In this document: piece by piece, positions 1-8,214 of the stretch | How positions within the stretch are numbered: the first letter of the stretch is position 1 | Layout of the letters: each line of letters opens with the position of its first letter | Source: JAOAPY01 sp038237475 | GTDB lineage: Bacteria > Acidobacteriota > Blastocatellia > Pyrinomonadales > Pyrinomonadaceae | NCBI GenBank assembly: GCA_038237475.1 | Contig: JBBRYS010000011.1 | Location: 1-64,000, forward strand | Reading direction: 5' to 3' | DNA: 64,000 nt | The notes under the pieces: model-generated | What the model was told of the DNA's origin: nothing | Seen by the model: the letters and a program-made list of their open reading frames with translations, nothing else | Databases searched by the model: none | Program-made: the position numbers and the translations under genes

Positions 1-3000
1 AGCGTTGAACTGGTCGAATGTACCCGGAGCGACCGCCTCCTGGTCGCCGACGCAGGTGACGGTACCCTCGAACGGGTCAGTGCAATCAACCTTCACAATC
101 CAGACAGCGGCGAGCACAGCGGCGGGGACTTATAACAACATCATTCTTAACGGCAAGAACGGCTCGTTCACACGCAGCGCACCAAGTGTGAGTTTGACGA
201 TGAATGGTGGTGCTCCGACGATTAGTAACACGACGACCTCGCCGAACCCGCCACTAGCTGGGCAGTTCAACTTCACGATCACGGGACTTAACTACAACAC
301 CTCGAATGCCGAAGTATTCTTCCTAGGGCCGGGGTGTCCAACCACCGGCGCGTGCGTGGTAACGGCTCTGACGCGCGGCGCAACAATACTGACCGGGCCG
401 GCGACCTTAGCAGCGGGGTCGTTCACCGTTCAAGTACGCAATGGCTCCGGTGGAGCGCCATCGGGAACTTGGCCGTTAATAGTAGGCTCCAGCGCCGGCA
501 CGCCGACCATTAGCAATATTCTAAGCTCGCCTAACACACCAGTAGCTGGGCAATCTTTTAACTTCACAGTGACGGGGTTCAACTACAACACATCAAATGC
601 GGAAGTCTTCTTCCTCGGGCCTGGATGCTCAACCACGACGCAGTGCGTAGTGGCGTCGCCGGTGCGAAGCGCTACAACGCTGACAGGATCAGCGACTTTG
701 GCAGCTGGTTCATTCACTGTTCAGGTGCGCAATGGCTCAGGCGGGACGCCATCAGGACAATGGCCCCTGACAGTGGGAGCAAATATACCGGCAGTCTCGC
801 CATTAAGGATTTTCGGATTTGAAGTAACGCAGGGTATCCAAGACCTGCATGGAAATTATCGGACCTTTGTAGCGGGCAGGCCCACGTTTGTGCGGATTCA
901 CGTCAAGAGCAGTATCTCCGGCAACTTTTATTTCGCAACTTCCCAGCTAATTGCCTCACGCAACGGCAATGTCATTGGTAGCGTTACTCCTATTAATCCG
1001 CAGAGCGGGATCTGGGTTACTGGATTTCCCGTTCGTTCTCAACTCAATGACAGTTTTCTATTCCAACTGAAACCTGAGTGGCTAGACGGAACGCTTGATC
1101 TAGAATTCAAGGGAGTCAGCAATCAGTTTTCATGCAATAACGCCGGAGACCAGGATTGCAACAAGACTCGAGTTTCTTTCGTTGTAGTCCCTAGAGTTGA
1201 ACTGGTGCTAGTTAGAGTTGGTTGGTACGACACGTTCGGTGCCTATCTTCCATCGCAAGCAGAAATGGACCAGACGGAGGCTGAAATTCGAGCTACGCTA
1301 CCCCTAGCTGACTTAGTCATTACTAGAAGCGAAATCTCAATTTCAGAACGCGGCCGACCATCCATCGATGACATACTGATTCGTTTACTATCCCTGCGAA
1401 ATGGGTGTCGCAGAGCTGCAGGGCCGAGTGCATGCAACAAGCATTATTTAGGGATCATTTCGAATCCGGCGCCATTGCAGAGTCCTGCCGGAAAAAGCTT
1501 TACGCCCGGCTACATCGGGGCCAGTTATATAGGCAGCAGGCAACAGTTGACCCCATCCCATGAGTTTAGTCACCAGTTGGGTCAGAATCACATCAGCAAA
1601 CGCGGCGATGAGGTGTGTCCCGATCCAAATTATCCTATGGCCCGTCGTGGGCTAATTAGTGAGGATCAATCCGACAACGGATTTTTCGGGTTCAATATAT
1701 TTACGAGACAAGTGTTTGGGCCGGGTTCGACTGAGTTAATGGCCTATACCGGGCGGGTTATCTCTGATCCTAATGAACCGGTGTGGATATCCGACTACAG
1801 TAGCAAAGGCATTATTGATAGATTGCGCTCGACCGGCAGCGTTTTTCCCAACAGCCCTCCACCCTGTCCGTTTGGAAATGTACCTAACAGCCGCCCTTTT
1901 CCATTAACGAGAGAGAATGGCAAAGCTGCGGAGTTGCAGCCGTCGATGAGCGACGCTATTTTCGTTAGCGGTTCGGTTTCTCTTGTTGAAAACACGGGGA
2001 AACTCAGTCAGGTCTACATTGGAACCCTACCAGACAGCGCGAGCCTTCCAGACGTAGGAACTTACGCAATTCGTTTTGAGAGCGGCGGACAAACACTAAC
2101 AACTTATCCATTTGAGCCTTATGTCGCTTCTGATGATTCTACAGGAGTTTTTAATTTCCCGTTGCCTCTGGATGCCCAGGCGACTCGCATAGTTCTACTT
2201 CACAATGGAGTTGAGTTGGATTCCCGTACGGCGTCCGCACACGCACCGACTGTGAATGTAATCAGCCCGAACGGGGGCGAGATGCTTGGGGGATCAACTG
2301 CAACGATTTCCTGGAGTGCCACGGACGTCGATGGCGATGGCCTTAGCTACATCGTGCAATTCAGCGGCGATGCCGGTCAGACTTGGCAGACAGTGGCCTC
2401 ACATTTAACGGCCACCTCGACTGAGTTGGATCTAGCCGCCGTCGGCGCAACATCTTCGGGGCTTGTGCGAGTGTTGGCAACGGATGGTTTCAATACTGCG
2501 CACGACGAATCAAATGGGTTATTCGGAATACAGCCTCATGCGCCGCAGGTCATCATTCGAGATCCGCAGAGTGGAACAAGCTTCATCGTAGACCAGACTG
2601 TTATCTTGTTGGGTGATGCGTACGACTCAGAAGATGGTCAGTTGGGGGATGCAGCGATGAGTTGGAGCTCCAGCCTGGATGGCCCCCTGGGTAGTGGGCG
2701 CTCTCTCTCCATCAACTCTACTCTCCTGAAGGAAGGTACTCATACGATCAGCCTCATTGCTCGCGATAGTGACGGTCAAAGCGGCAGTGCTATAGCAACT
2801 CTTTTAGTGTCTCATTCGCGTCCCGCTTCGGTAGCAAGTTTGTTGGTCTCGCCAATAACAATTAACTTCTCAATCGGTACAGGAAGCATTCAAACTGCGC
2901 CCGATTTCATCGCGGTGAGGAACAACGGCGATGGTAACCTCAGCTGGTCGGCAAGCGCAGACCAGCCTTGGATCCGGCTAAACTCACAAACTGGCTCGGC

Positions 3001-4309
3001 ACCTTCTAATATCTCAGTCACCGCTGATGCGACAGGTCTGGCCGCAGGTTCGTATACTGGTCAGGTGACCGTCATTACCGGGGACGCCGCCAACGGCCCT
3101 CAGACGGTCACAATTGTTCTAGAGGTTGTCTCATCTAGGACACTGCAGTTCACTGTGTCGCAGCTTGCGATGGCAGAAAATGGAGGGCTTGCGACAATCT
3201 CTGTCACCCGTGCGGGTGATCTTACAGCCGCGGCAAGTGTGGATTATGCAACGTCAGATGGGACAGCCAAGCAGCGACTCGACTACACAACCGCTTCGGG
3301 TGCTCTCAACTTCGCGTCCGGCGAATCTAGTAAGACGATTAGAGTTTTGATTACCGACAATGCTTACTTAGATGGGGATAGGTCATTCAACCTAACCTTA
3401 AGTAATCCGACGGCCGGGGCGATCGTTGGGGTACCCGGCAGATTGGCACTCACGATTGTTGACGACGACATTGCGCCACCAACCGCAAACCCACTGGACA
3501 ATTTGGACGCGCGGTTCTTTGTGCGTGAGCACTATTACGATTTTCTGAGTCGGTTACCCGATCAGTCTGGATTCGATTTCTGGTCTAACCAAATTACGCA
3601 GTGTGGAAACGATCCGTCCTGCATTCGCAACAAGCGAATCGATGTCTCCAACGCGTTTTTCTATGAACTTGAGTACCAACAAACGGCGGCCTATGTCTTT
3701 CGGCTCTACCGCGTCGCATTTGGCAACAACCAGCCTTTTCCGAATCCAGACAATTCAAACTCTACAGAGGCCAAAAAGATCCCCAGCTATGCTGCGTTTT
3801 CGCAGGATCGTGCGCGATTGATCGGCAGTGCGCACTTGCCACAAGACCAATTGGCCCTGGCAAATCTTTTTGTTACGCGGCCGGAATTCTCGACTAGGTA
3901 TCCGGCTAATCTGAGCCTCGATCAATTTGTCGACGCCATTCTGGCGACGATAAGAAACGACGATGGAATAGATCTTTCGTCCCAACGATCCGCGTTGATA
4001 GCTTTGGGTAGTCGTGGGGCGGTGATTTACAGACTCTCAGACGACAACATCCAAACCAATCCGATCGATAATCGACCCTTCATTGACGCGGAATACAATC
4101 GCTCGTTTGTAGCTTCACAGTATTTTGGCTATTTGAGGCGAAATGCTGACATTGGAGGCTTGCTGTTTTGGCTCGGACAGGTAAATGGCGCCCCATTACG
4201 CGATGTTGCCAGGCAGCACGCCATGGTCTGTTCATTCGTTACTTCGAGTGAGTACCAGCTCCGGTTCAGCCCAATCGTCACGCATTCAAACTCCGAGTGT
4301 TCGCAGTGA
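1..4309 (+). CDS. Secreted metzincin-like metalloprotease with TIG-like, BACON, Calx-beta and DUF4214 domains (5' partial)
   Basis: The reading frame is open at the window edge and has no signal peptide, so the N-terminus lies upstream; numbering here is from the TTG at position 5. Domain order: end of a BACON-like Ig domain (residues 1-66), two near-identical TIG/IPT-like repeats (71-161 and 167-258), a protease region (about 265-620) with the zinc motif HEFSHQLGQNH at 519-529 and a probable Met-turn (Met579 in LMAYTG), Ig-like segments, a BACON-like domain (about 950-1040), a Calx-beta domain (about 1043-1155) ending in VDDD, and a DUF4214-type tail (about 1170-1420). HExxHxxGxxH is the metzincin signature with a catalytic Glu. 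The protein is probably exported or surface-bound and degrades protein outside the cell. The specific family and substrate are unknown. The gene looks more AT-rich than its neighbours and is transcribed towards the convergent pit gene. Confidence 0.8.
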   Translation, partial: ALNWSNVPGATASWSPTQVTVPSNGSVQSTFTIQTAASTAAGTYNNIILNGKNGSFTRSAPSVSLTMNGGAPTISNTTTSPNPPLAGQFNFTITGLNYNTSNAEVFFLGPGCPTTGACVVTALTRGATILTGPATLAAGSFTVQVRNGSGGAPSGTWPLIVGSSAGTPTISNILSSPNTPVAGQSFNFTVTGFNYNTSNAEVFFLGPGCSTTTQCVVASPVRSATTLTGSATLAAGSFTVQVRNGSGGTPSGQWPLTVGANIPAVSPLRIFGFEVTQGIQDLHGNYRTFVAGRPTFVRIHVKSSISGNFYFATSQLIASRNGNVIGSVTPINPQSGIWVTGFPVRSQLNDSFLFQLKPEWLDGTLDLEFKGVSNQFSCNNAGDQDCNKTRVSFVVVPRVELVLVRVGWYDTFGAYLPSQAEMDQTEAEIRATLPLADLVITRSEISISERGRPSIDDILIRLLSLRNGCRRAAGPSACNKHYLGIISNPAPLQSPAGKSFTPGYIGASYIGSRQQLTPSHEFSHQLGQNHISKRGDEVCPDPNYPMARRGLISEDQSDNGFFGFNIFTRQVFGPGSTELMAYTGRVISDPNEPVWISDYSSKGIIDRLRSTGSVFPNSPPPCPFGNVPNSRPFPLTRENGKAAELQPSMSDAIFVSGSVSLVENTGKLSQVYIGTLPDSASLPDVGTYAIRFESGGQTLTTYPFEPYVASDDSTGVFNFPLPLDAQATRIVLLHNGVELDSRTASAHAPTVNVISPNGGEMLGGSTATISWSATDVDGDGLSYIVQFSGDAGQTWQTVASHLTATSTELDLAAVGATSSGLVRVLATDGFNTAHDESNGLFGIQPHAPQVIIRDPQSGTSFIVDQTVILLGDAYDSEDGQLGDAAMSWSSSLDGPLGSGRSLSINSTLLKEGTHTISLIARDSDGQSGSAIATLLVSHSRPASVASLLVSPITINFSIGTGSIQTAPDFIAVRNNGDGNLSWSASADQPWIRLNSQTGSAPSNISVTADATGLAAGSYTGQVTVITGDAANGPQTVTIVLEVVSSRTLQFTVSQLAMAENGGLATISVTRAGDLTAAASVDYATSDGTAKQRLDYTTASGALNFASGESSKTIRVLITDNAYLDGDRSFNLTLSNPTAGAIVGVPGRLALTIVDDDIAPPTANPLDNLDARFFVREHYYDFLSRLPDQSGFDFWSNQITQCGNDPSCIRNKRIDVSNAFFYELEYQQTAAYVFRLYRVAFGNNQPFPNPDNSNSTEAKKIPSYAAFSQDRARLIGSAHLPQDQLALANLFVTRPEFSTRYPANLSLDQFVDAILATIRNDDGIDLSSQRSALIALGSRGAVIYRLSDDNIQTNPIDNRPFIDAEYNRSFVASQYFGYLRRNADIGGLLFWLGQVNGAPLRDVARQHAMVCSFVTSSEYQLRFSPIVTHSNSECSQ
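215..778 (+). repeat. Tandem duplication encoding two near-identical TIG-like domains
   Basis: Two consecutive segments (about 215-487 and 503-778) encode domains sharing long identical stretches such as NYNTSNAEVFFLGPGC and LAAGSFTVQVRNGSGG. The DNA differs mostly at third codon positions (for example aacacctcgaatgcc against aacacatcaaatgcg). That suggests an older domain duplication kept under protein-level selection rather than a recent copying event. Confidence 0.85.
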
Positions 4310-4519
4310 GGGACAGCAGTAGAAATAAAACATAACCTCAGGTAAACACTGATAAAGACAGATCTGAAATTGACCAGAGCAGTACTCTATTCCCATCGTC
4401 TGTAATACCGGTCGGGTGTTTTCCTCCCGATCGATTTCCAAAAAGTGAATTCACTCTTATCCGCGTTACATCTGCGTTAATCCGCGGCCAATTTTTCCTG
4501 AAGTCTGCAGGCTTCCGCG
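4310..4519. other. Convergent intergenic region with a TCTGCGTTAATCCGCGG-type repeat word
   Basis: This lies between the 3' ends of the metzincin gene and pit. No gene or clear intrinsic terminator is visible. Positions 4471-4491 read tctgcgttaatccgcggccaa, which resembles the right arm of the inverted repeat at 42806-42887 (tctgcataatctgcggctaa), so this may be a half copy of the same dispersed repeat. Confidence 0.4.
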
Positions 4520-5560
4520 CTACGATTGCAGATGAAGGATGAGGCGGATTAAGTAGAACGTGACAGCGGAGATGAAAGCCGCGGCGGGGATTGTCAGAAT
4601 CCAGGCCCACACGATTCGCCCGGCAACTCCCCACTTCACTGCCGACAGTCTGCGAGTCGTGCCAACACCCACGATCGCCCCCGTAATCGTGTGCGTGGTC
4701 GAAACAGGTGTACCCGTCAAGGTAACGTAAGCGAGAGTGAGAGCGGCTCCTGTTTCGGCGCAAAATCCACCCACCGGTTTTAGCTTCGTAATCTTTGAGC
4801 CCATCGTATGCACGATGCGCCAGCCACCCGATAGTGTTCCCAAACCAATTGCCGCATGCGCACTCAGCACTACCCAGAGCGGAATCGCCGGCAACGAACC
4901 GTTTGGTCCATAAGCCACCAGCCCGCCTGCTGCCAGCACAGCAGTGAGTATTCCCATTGTCTTTTGCGCATCGTTACCGCCATGACCCAGTGAGAAGGCC
5001 GCAGCTGAAACAAGCTGTCCTTTGCGAAATATTTTGTCGACTTTGTGTGGTGTGGTGTTCCTGAAGATCCAGTAAACCGCAGTCATCAGGAGGAATCCCG
5101 ACAGCATTCCGATGACCGGCGAAAGCACGATAAACTTCAAAGTGCGAATCCAAATCTCAGGCTTCAGAATTCCTACGAAGCCGCCGTAGGCAGCAATCCC
5201 CGCCCCGGCATAACCACCCAACAACGCATGTGAACTGGAAGTTGGCAAACCCAAATACCACGTGATTAGGTTCCAAATGATGGCGCCCAGGAGCGCACAG
5301 AGCAGAACATAAAGGCGCAAATCAGGCGCGATCAGATCCATGCGCACGCCATCGCCAATGGCTTTTGCCACGCGGGTTCCGAAAACTGCAAAGGCGATGA
5401 AATTGAAAAACGCTGCCCAAATTACAGCTACGCCGGGTGACAGCACTCTGGTTGAGACAACGGTGGCGATTGAGTTAGCCGCGTCATGAAACCCGTTGAT
5501 GTAATCAAAAACGAGCGCCAGGAAAACCAGGATGATGACGAAGGCAAGAGTTGCTGTCAT
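4520..5560 (-). CDS. pit: PiT-family inorganic phosphate transporter
   Basis: A 346-residue, highly hydrophobic protein with about ten predicted membrane spans. It shows the paired PiT signatures: GFHDAANS near residues 23-30 in the first half and GHGGNDAQKTMG near 194-205 in the second, plus the conserved GTPVSTTHTITGA segment near 280. PiT proteins are low-affinity inner-membrane phosphate (or metal-phosphate) symporters driven by the proton or sodium gradient. It follows the DUF47 gene on the same strand by 94 bp, the standard PhoU-like/Pit pairing, so the two are probably co-transcribed. Length is shorter than E. coli PitA and typical of the compact bacterial PiT form. The ATG at 5560 is preceded by no strong ribosome-binding site. 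Confidence 0.93.
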   Translation of the reverse strand: MTATLAFVIILVFLALVFDYINGFHDAANSIATVVSTRVLSPGVAVIWAAFFNFIAFAVFGTRVAKAIGDGVRMDLIAPDLRLYVLLCALLGAIIWNLITWYLGLPTSSSHALLGGYAGAGIAAYGGFVGILKPEIWIRTLKFIVLSPVIGMLSGFLLMTAVYWIFRNTTPHKVDKIFRKGQLVSAAAFSLGHGGNDAQKTMGILTAVLAAGGLVAYGPNGSLPAIPLWVVLSAHAAIGLGTLSGGWRIVHTMGSKITKLKPVGGFCAETGAALTLAYVTLTGTPVSTTHTITGAIVGVGTTRRLSAVKWGVAGRIVWAWILTIPAAAFISAVTFYLIRLILHLQS

Positions 5561-5654
5561 AGAAAAAGCGAAGGAACTTGGTAGTTGGATTTTGGCTGGT
5601 TGGTCTCTTTGATCGTTAGGCGCTACAGGTCAAAGACCCGAACCAAGACCTAAA

Positions 5655-6278
5655 TTACCAATGCTTGATAATCACGCTCTCAATAATATTCGCGACGTTT
5701 TCACAGCGGTCGACGGTCGCTTCCAGCTTTTCGTAGATTTCCTTCCACTTAAGGACAAAGAGTGGATCGCGGTTTTCATGAAAGAGTTCCGCCACCGCCG
5801 TGTGATAAATATCGTCCGCCTCGTTTTCCAGCCGGTGCATCTCGACCAGTCTCTGGGTCACTCCCTTGGGGCGTGCCAGTGTCGAAACGATTGCCTGTAA
5901 TTCGACCGACATTCGCTGGATCACGGAGGCCAAATTGCGGGCGTGGCTGGTAGTCTCGTGAATATCGAACATCACGATCGCCCGGGCGGCGTCGTCGATC
6001 AGATCGACAATGTCATCCAGAGCAGAGGACATCAGGTAGATGTCTTCGCGATCAAATGGCGTGATGAATGACTTGTTGAGGCGCGTGGAGATATTGTGAG
6101 TTAGTTCGTCACACGCGTGCTCGAGTTCCTTGATGCGTCGAGAATATGCCTCGAAATCGGCGTCCTTGTCAGTCAGCATCTCCATCAATGCTCGCGCCGC
6201 ATCGGAAATGTAGAGCGTCATCTGCGCAAAGAGATCGAAGTACTGCTCCTCTTTCGGCAGAAAGTTAAAGAATCCCAT
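5655..6278 (-). CDS. DUF47 family PhoU-like Pit accessory protein
   Basis: A 207-residue all-helical protein (MGFFNFLPKEEQYFDLFAQ start) of the DUF47/PhoU-like family. It has the characteristic acidic DDIVDLIDDAAR segment in the middle and ENVANIIESVIIKHW at the C-terminus. Family members are cytoplasmic helical bundles that bind metal and are thought to regulate the adjacent Pit transporter. Here it is immediately upstream of pit on the minus strand, as expected. A GGAG lies about 13 bases before the ATG at 6278. It is transcribed divergently from kdsD across a 146-bp spacer that probably holds both promoters. Confidence 0.9.
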   Translation of the reverse strand: MGFFNFLPKEEQYFDLFAQMTLYISDAARALMEMLTDKDADFEAYSRRIKELEHACDELTHNISTRLNKSFITPFDREDIYLMSSALDDIVDLIDDAARAIVMFDIHETTSHARNLASVIQRMSVELQAIVSTLARPKGVTQRLVEMHRLENEADDIYHTAVAELFHENRDPLFVLKWKEIYEKLEATVDRCENVANIIESVIIKHW

Positions 6279-6424
6279 AACTGTTTGGTCTCCGAATGAT
6301 TGACGACTTTACAAGGAAGGGCAATATAGCGGAGTAGGTGGCAAATTGTCCATGCAAAGATTGAGCGGCAAAGATTGAGCGGCTCGCTTGCATAATCGGC
6401 CGCAACTCGTATATCAACTCTGCG

Positions 6425-7408
6425 ATGGCTGACGAATCATATTATTCTGAAGTGCAGGGCTTTCTGCGGCTGGAAGCAAAAGCTATCGAGCAGCTGGCCG
6501 CGACGTTACAGCCGCGAGCAGTCGAGCAGGTGATCGATCTGCTGGTTAAGTGCAGCGGTAAAGTCGTGCTCCTGGGAATTGGAAAGTCGGGAATCATCGC
6601 GCAAAAAATCGCCGCGACGATGACCAGCACTGGGACCCCCGCGCTGTATCTGCATCCTTCGGACGCATTACACGGCGGGATCGGCATTGTCAGCGCGAAT
6701 GATGTCGTCATTGCTTTGAGCAACAGCGGCGAAACTGAGGAAGTGCTGGCGCTGCTGCCCTATCTGAAGCACCGTCAGGTACCGCTGGTCGCCTTACTTG
6801 GCAATCTGAATTCTACGATGGCCAGGAAAGCAGACTTTGTCCTGGATGTCTCCGTAACCGAGGAGGCTTGTCCGCTGAATCTTGCACCGACCACCAGCAC
6901 GACTGTAGCGCTCGCACTGGGCGATGCTTTGGCGTTAACGCTGATGCGCGTCAAAGGGCTGACGCCTGACGAGTTCGCTATCAATCATCCGGCCGGCCGT
7001 TTGGGGAAGCGTCTGACATTAAGGGTCTCACATCTCATGCATGCCGGCCGTGAGAATCCCACGGTCACGGAAAATGCGCGCTGGCTGGAAGTGGTTGGCG
7101 CGATCAGCAAAGGTGGATTAGGCGCCGTCAGTGTAGTAGGTGACCAGGGTCAGCTCGTGGGTCTAATCACTGACGGAGACTTGCGGCGCGCGATCGAGCG
7201 ATTGGGTCACGCCGTACTCGAAGGTCTGCATTGCGGTGAATTCATGACTCGCAGTCCAATTTCCTGCAGCCCTGAGTTGCTGGCGTTCGATGCACTCAGA
7301 TTGATGGAAGAACGTTCCTCACAAATTTCTGTGCTGCCCGTTGTTGATGAAGAGGGCAGAAGTATCGGTCTGGTCAGGCTGCACGACATTGTGCGTAGTG
7401 GTCTTTAA
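6425..7408 (+). CDS. kdsD: Arabinose-5-phosphate isomerase (KdsD/KpsF/GutQ family)
   Basis: A 327-residue cytoplasmic enzyme of the KpsF/GutQ family, which interconverts ribulose-5-phosphate and arabinose-5-phosphate, the first step towards Kdo for LPS. The N-terminal SIS domain carries GIGKSG (51-56), DALHGG (80-85) and SNSGE (99-103), followed by EEACPLNLAPTTSTT. Two CBS domains occupy about 200-260 and 270-325. Length matches the family. The presence of lpxC nearby supports an LPS role, although no other kds gene is in the window. The ATG at 6425 lacks a clear ribosome-binding site. Substrate specificity within the sugar-isomerase family is inferred. Confidence 0.92.
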   Translation: MADESYYSEVQGFLRLEAKAIEQLAATLQPRAVEQVIDLLVKCSGKVVLLGIGKSGIIAQKIAATMTSTGTPALYLHPSDALHGGIGIVSANDVVIALSNSGETEEVLALLPYLKHRQVPLVALLGNLNSTMARKADFVLDVSVTEEACPLNLAPTTSTTVALALGDALALTLMRVKGLTPDEFAINHPAGRLGKRLTLRVSHLMHAGRENPTVTENARWLEVVGAISKGGLGAVSVVGDQGQLVGLITDGDLRRAIERLGHAVLEGLHCGEFMTRSPISCSPELLAFDALRLMEERSSQISVLPVVDEEGRSIGLVRLHDIVRSGL

Positions 7409-7440
7409 CAAGTTGTAATCCGGCAGTTGGGAGGCGTTTT

Positions 7441-8133
7441 TTGAAAAGGCAGTTAAGTACATTGTTACCCGCTCTTTTGATCTTTCTAATGTTCATTCCG
7501 AGTTTGCAAGCTCGGTCGCTTGCCCAGGGCGTCTCGCTTTCACCGGAAGCGACCTTTAGTGTTAGCGAGGATCTCCTCAATGCCTTTCTTGAGTCGATGT
7601 TTGCGAATCTCAAGGCGCCCTCGGTTCCGCTCGTGCTCACGCCTGCTGATAAGGACCGATCAGCGGCGGACTCCTACGGGTGCTCAAGCGTGCTTAGCCT
7701 GCAGCCAGAGGAAGGCGGAGTGAAGACCTCGGTCAAGCTCGAGCAAGGAAAGATTTCAGCTCCGCTTGCATTTGCCGGTTCTTATAACTCAACGCTGCTC
7801 GGCTGCATTCAATTTCGCGGTTGGACCAATACGTCCTGGGTTTTGGAATTCGACCGCACGCGCCAGGCAATGCTGGCACGTGTGCAGGTGCAGGACATTC
7901 ACTTGACGGATGTTCCCGGTCTGGCGAGTGCACCGCTGGTGAAACTGGTGCAGAGTGCGATTGATACTCGGATCAATCCGCTTGAATTATTCAAGCTGGA
8001 GCAATTGTCTGGACGGCTACCGCTGCCTCCGCTTAATGGTGCGTTGCGTCTGCGCGCGAAGGAGGTGCGGCCTGAAATCGTGCCAGGCAACCTGCACCTC
8101 CACGTGGTCTATGAATTCCTGCCGGACCGGTAA
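7441..8133 (+). CDS. Hypothetical exported protein
   Basis: 230 residues starting at a TTG well supported by a GGGAGG about six bases upstream. A signal peptide is visible: a basic start MKRQ, hydrophobic LLPALLIFLMFIPSL, and probable cleavage near ARS/LAQ. The mature part has two cysteines (in YGCSSV and LLGCIQ) that could pair in the periplasm. A C-terminal section is rich in Leu and Pro (LSGRLPLPPLNGALRLRAKEV). I do not recognise the family. The alternating polar/hydrophobic pattern is compatible with a beta-rich lipid-binding periplasmic protein, but that is only an impression. It follows kdsD by 32 bp on the same strand and is probably in the same operon. Confidence 0.7.
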   Translation: MKRQLSTLLPALLIFLMFIPSLQARSLAQGVSLSPEATFSVSEDLLNAFLESMFANLKAPSVPLVLTPADKDRSAADSYGCSSVLSLQPEEGGVKTSVKLEQGKISAPLAFAGSYNSTLLGCIQFRGWTNTSWVLEFDRTRQAMLARVQVQDIHLTDVPGLASAPLVKLVQSAIDTRINPLELFKLEQLSGRLPLPPLNGALRLRAKEVRPEIVPGNLHLHVVYEFLPDR

Positions 8134-8180
8134 GAAACCTGAACGGCTAAGTTCACGGCCCGCCGGGAAAGAAAAGATCT

Positions 8181-8197
8181 GCACGCAGGATGCGTGC
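8181..8197 (-). terminator. Probable intrinsic terminator of the TPR lipoprotein gene
   Basis: A hairpin of gcacgca / tgcgtgc with a 3-base loop. Read on the minus strand it is followed by agatcttttcttt. It lies 18 bases past the stop of the minus-strand TPR gene, in the convergent gap with the gene ending at 8133. Confidence 0.5.
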
Positions 8198-8214
8198 GGT
8201 CCCAGGAATTATTT

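Noticed and set aside
4338..4763. Minus-strand open frame overlapping pit
   Set aside because: It is a shadow frame of pit, whose PiT signatures are unmistakable; the non-overlapping part is non-coding repeat-like DNA.
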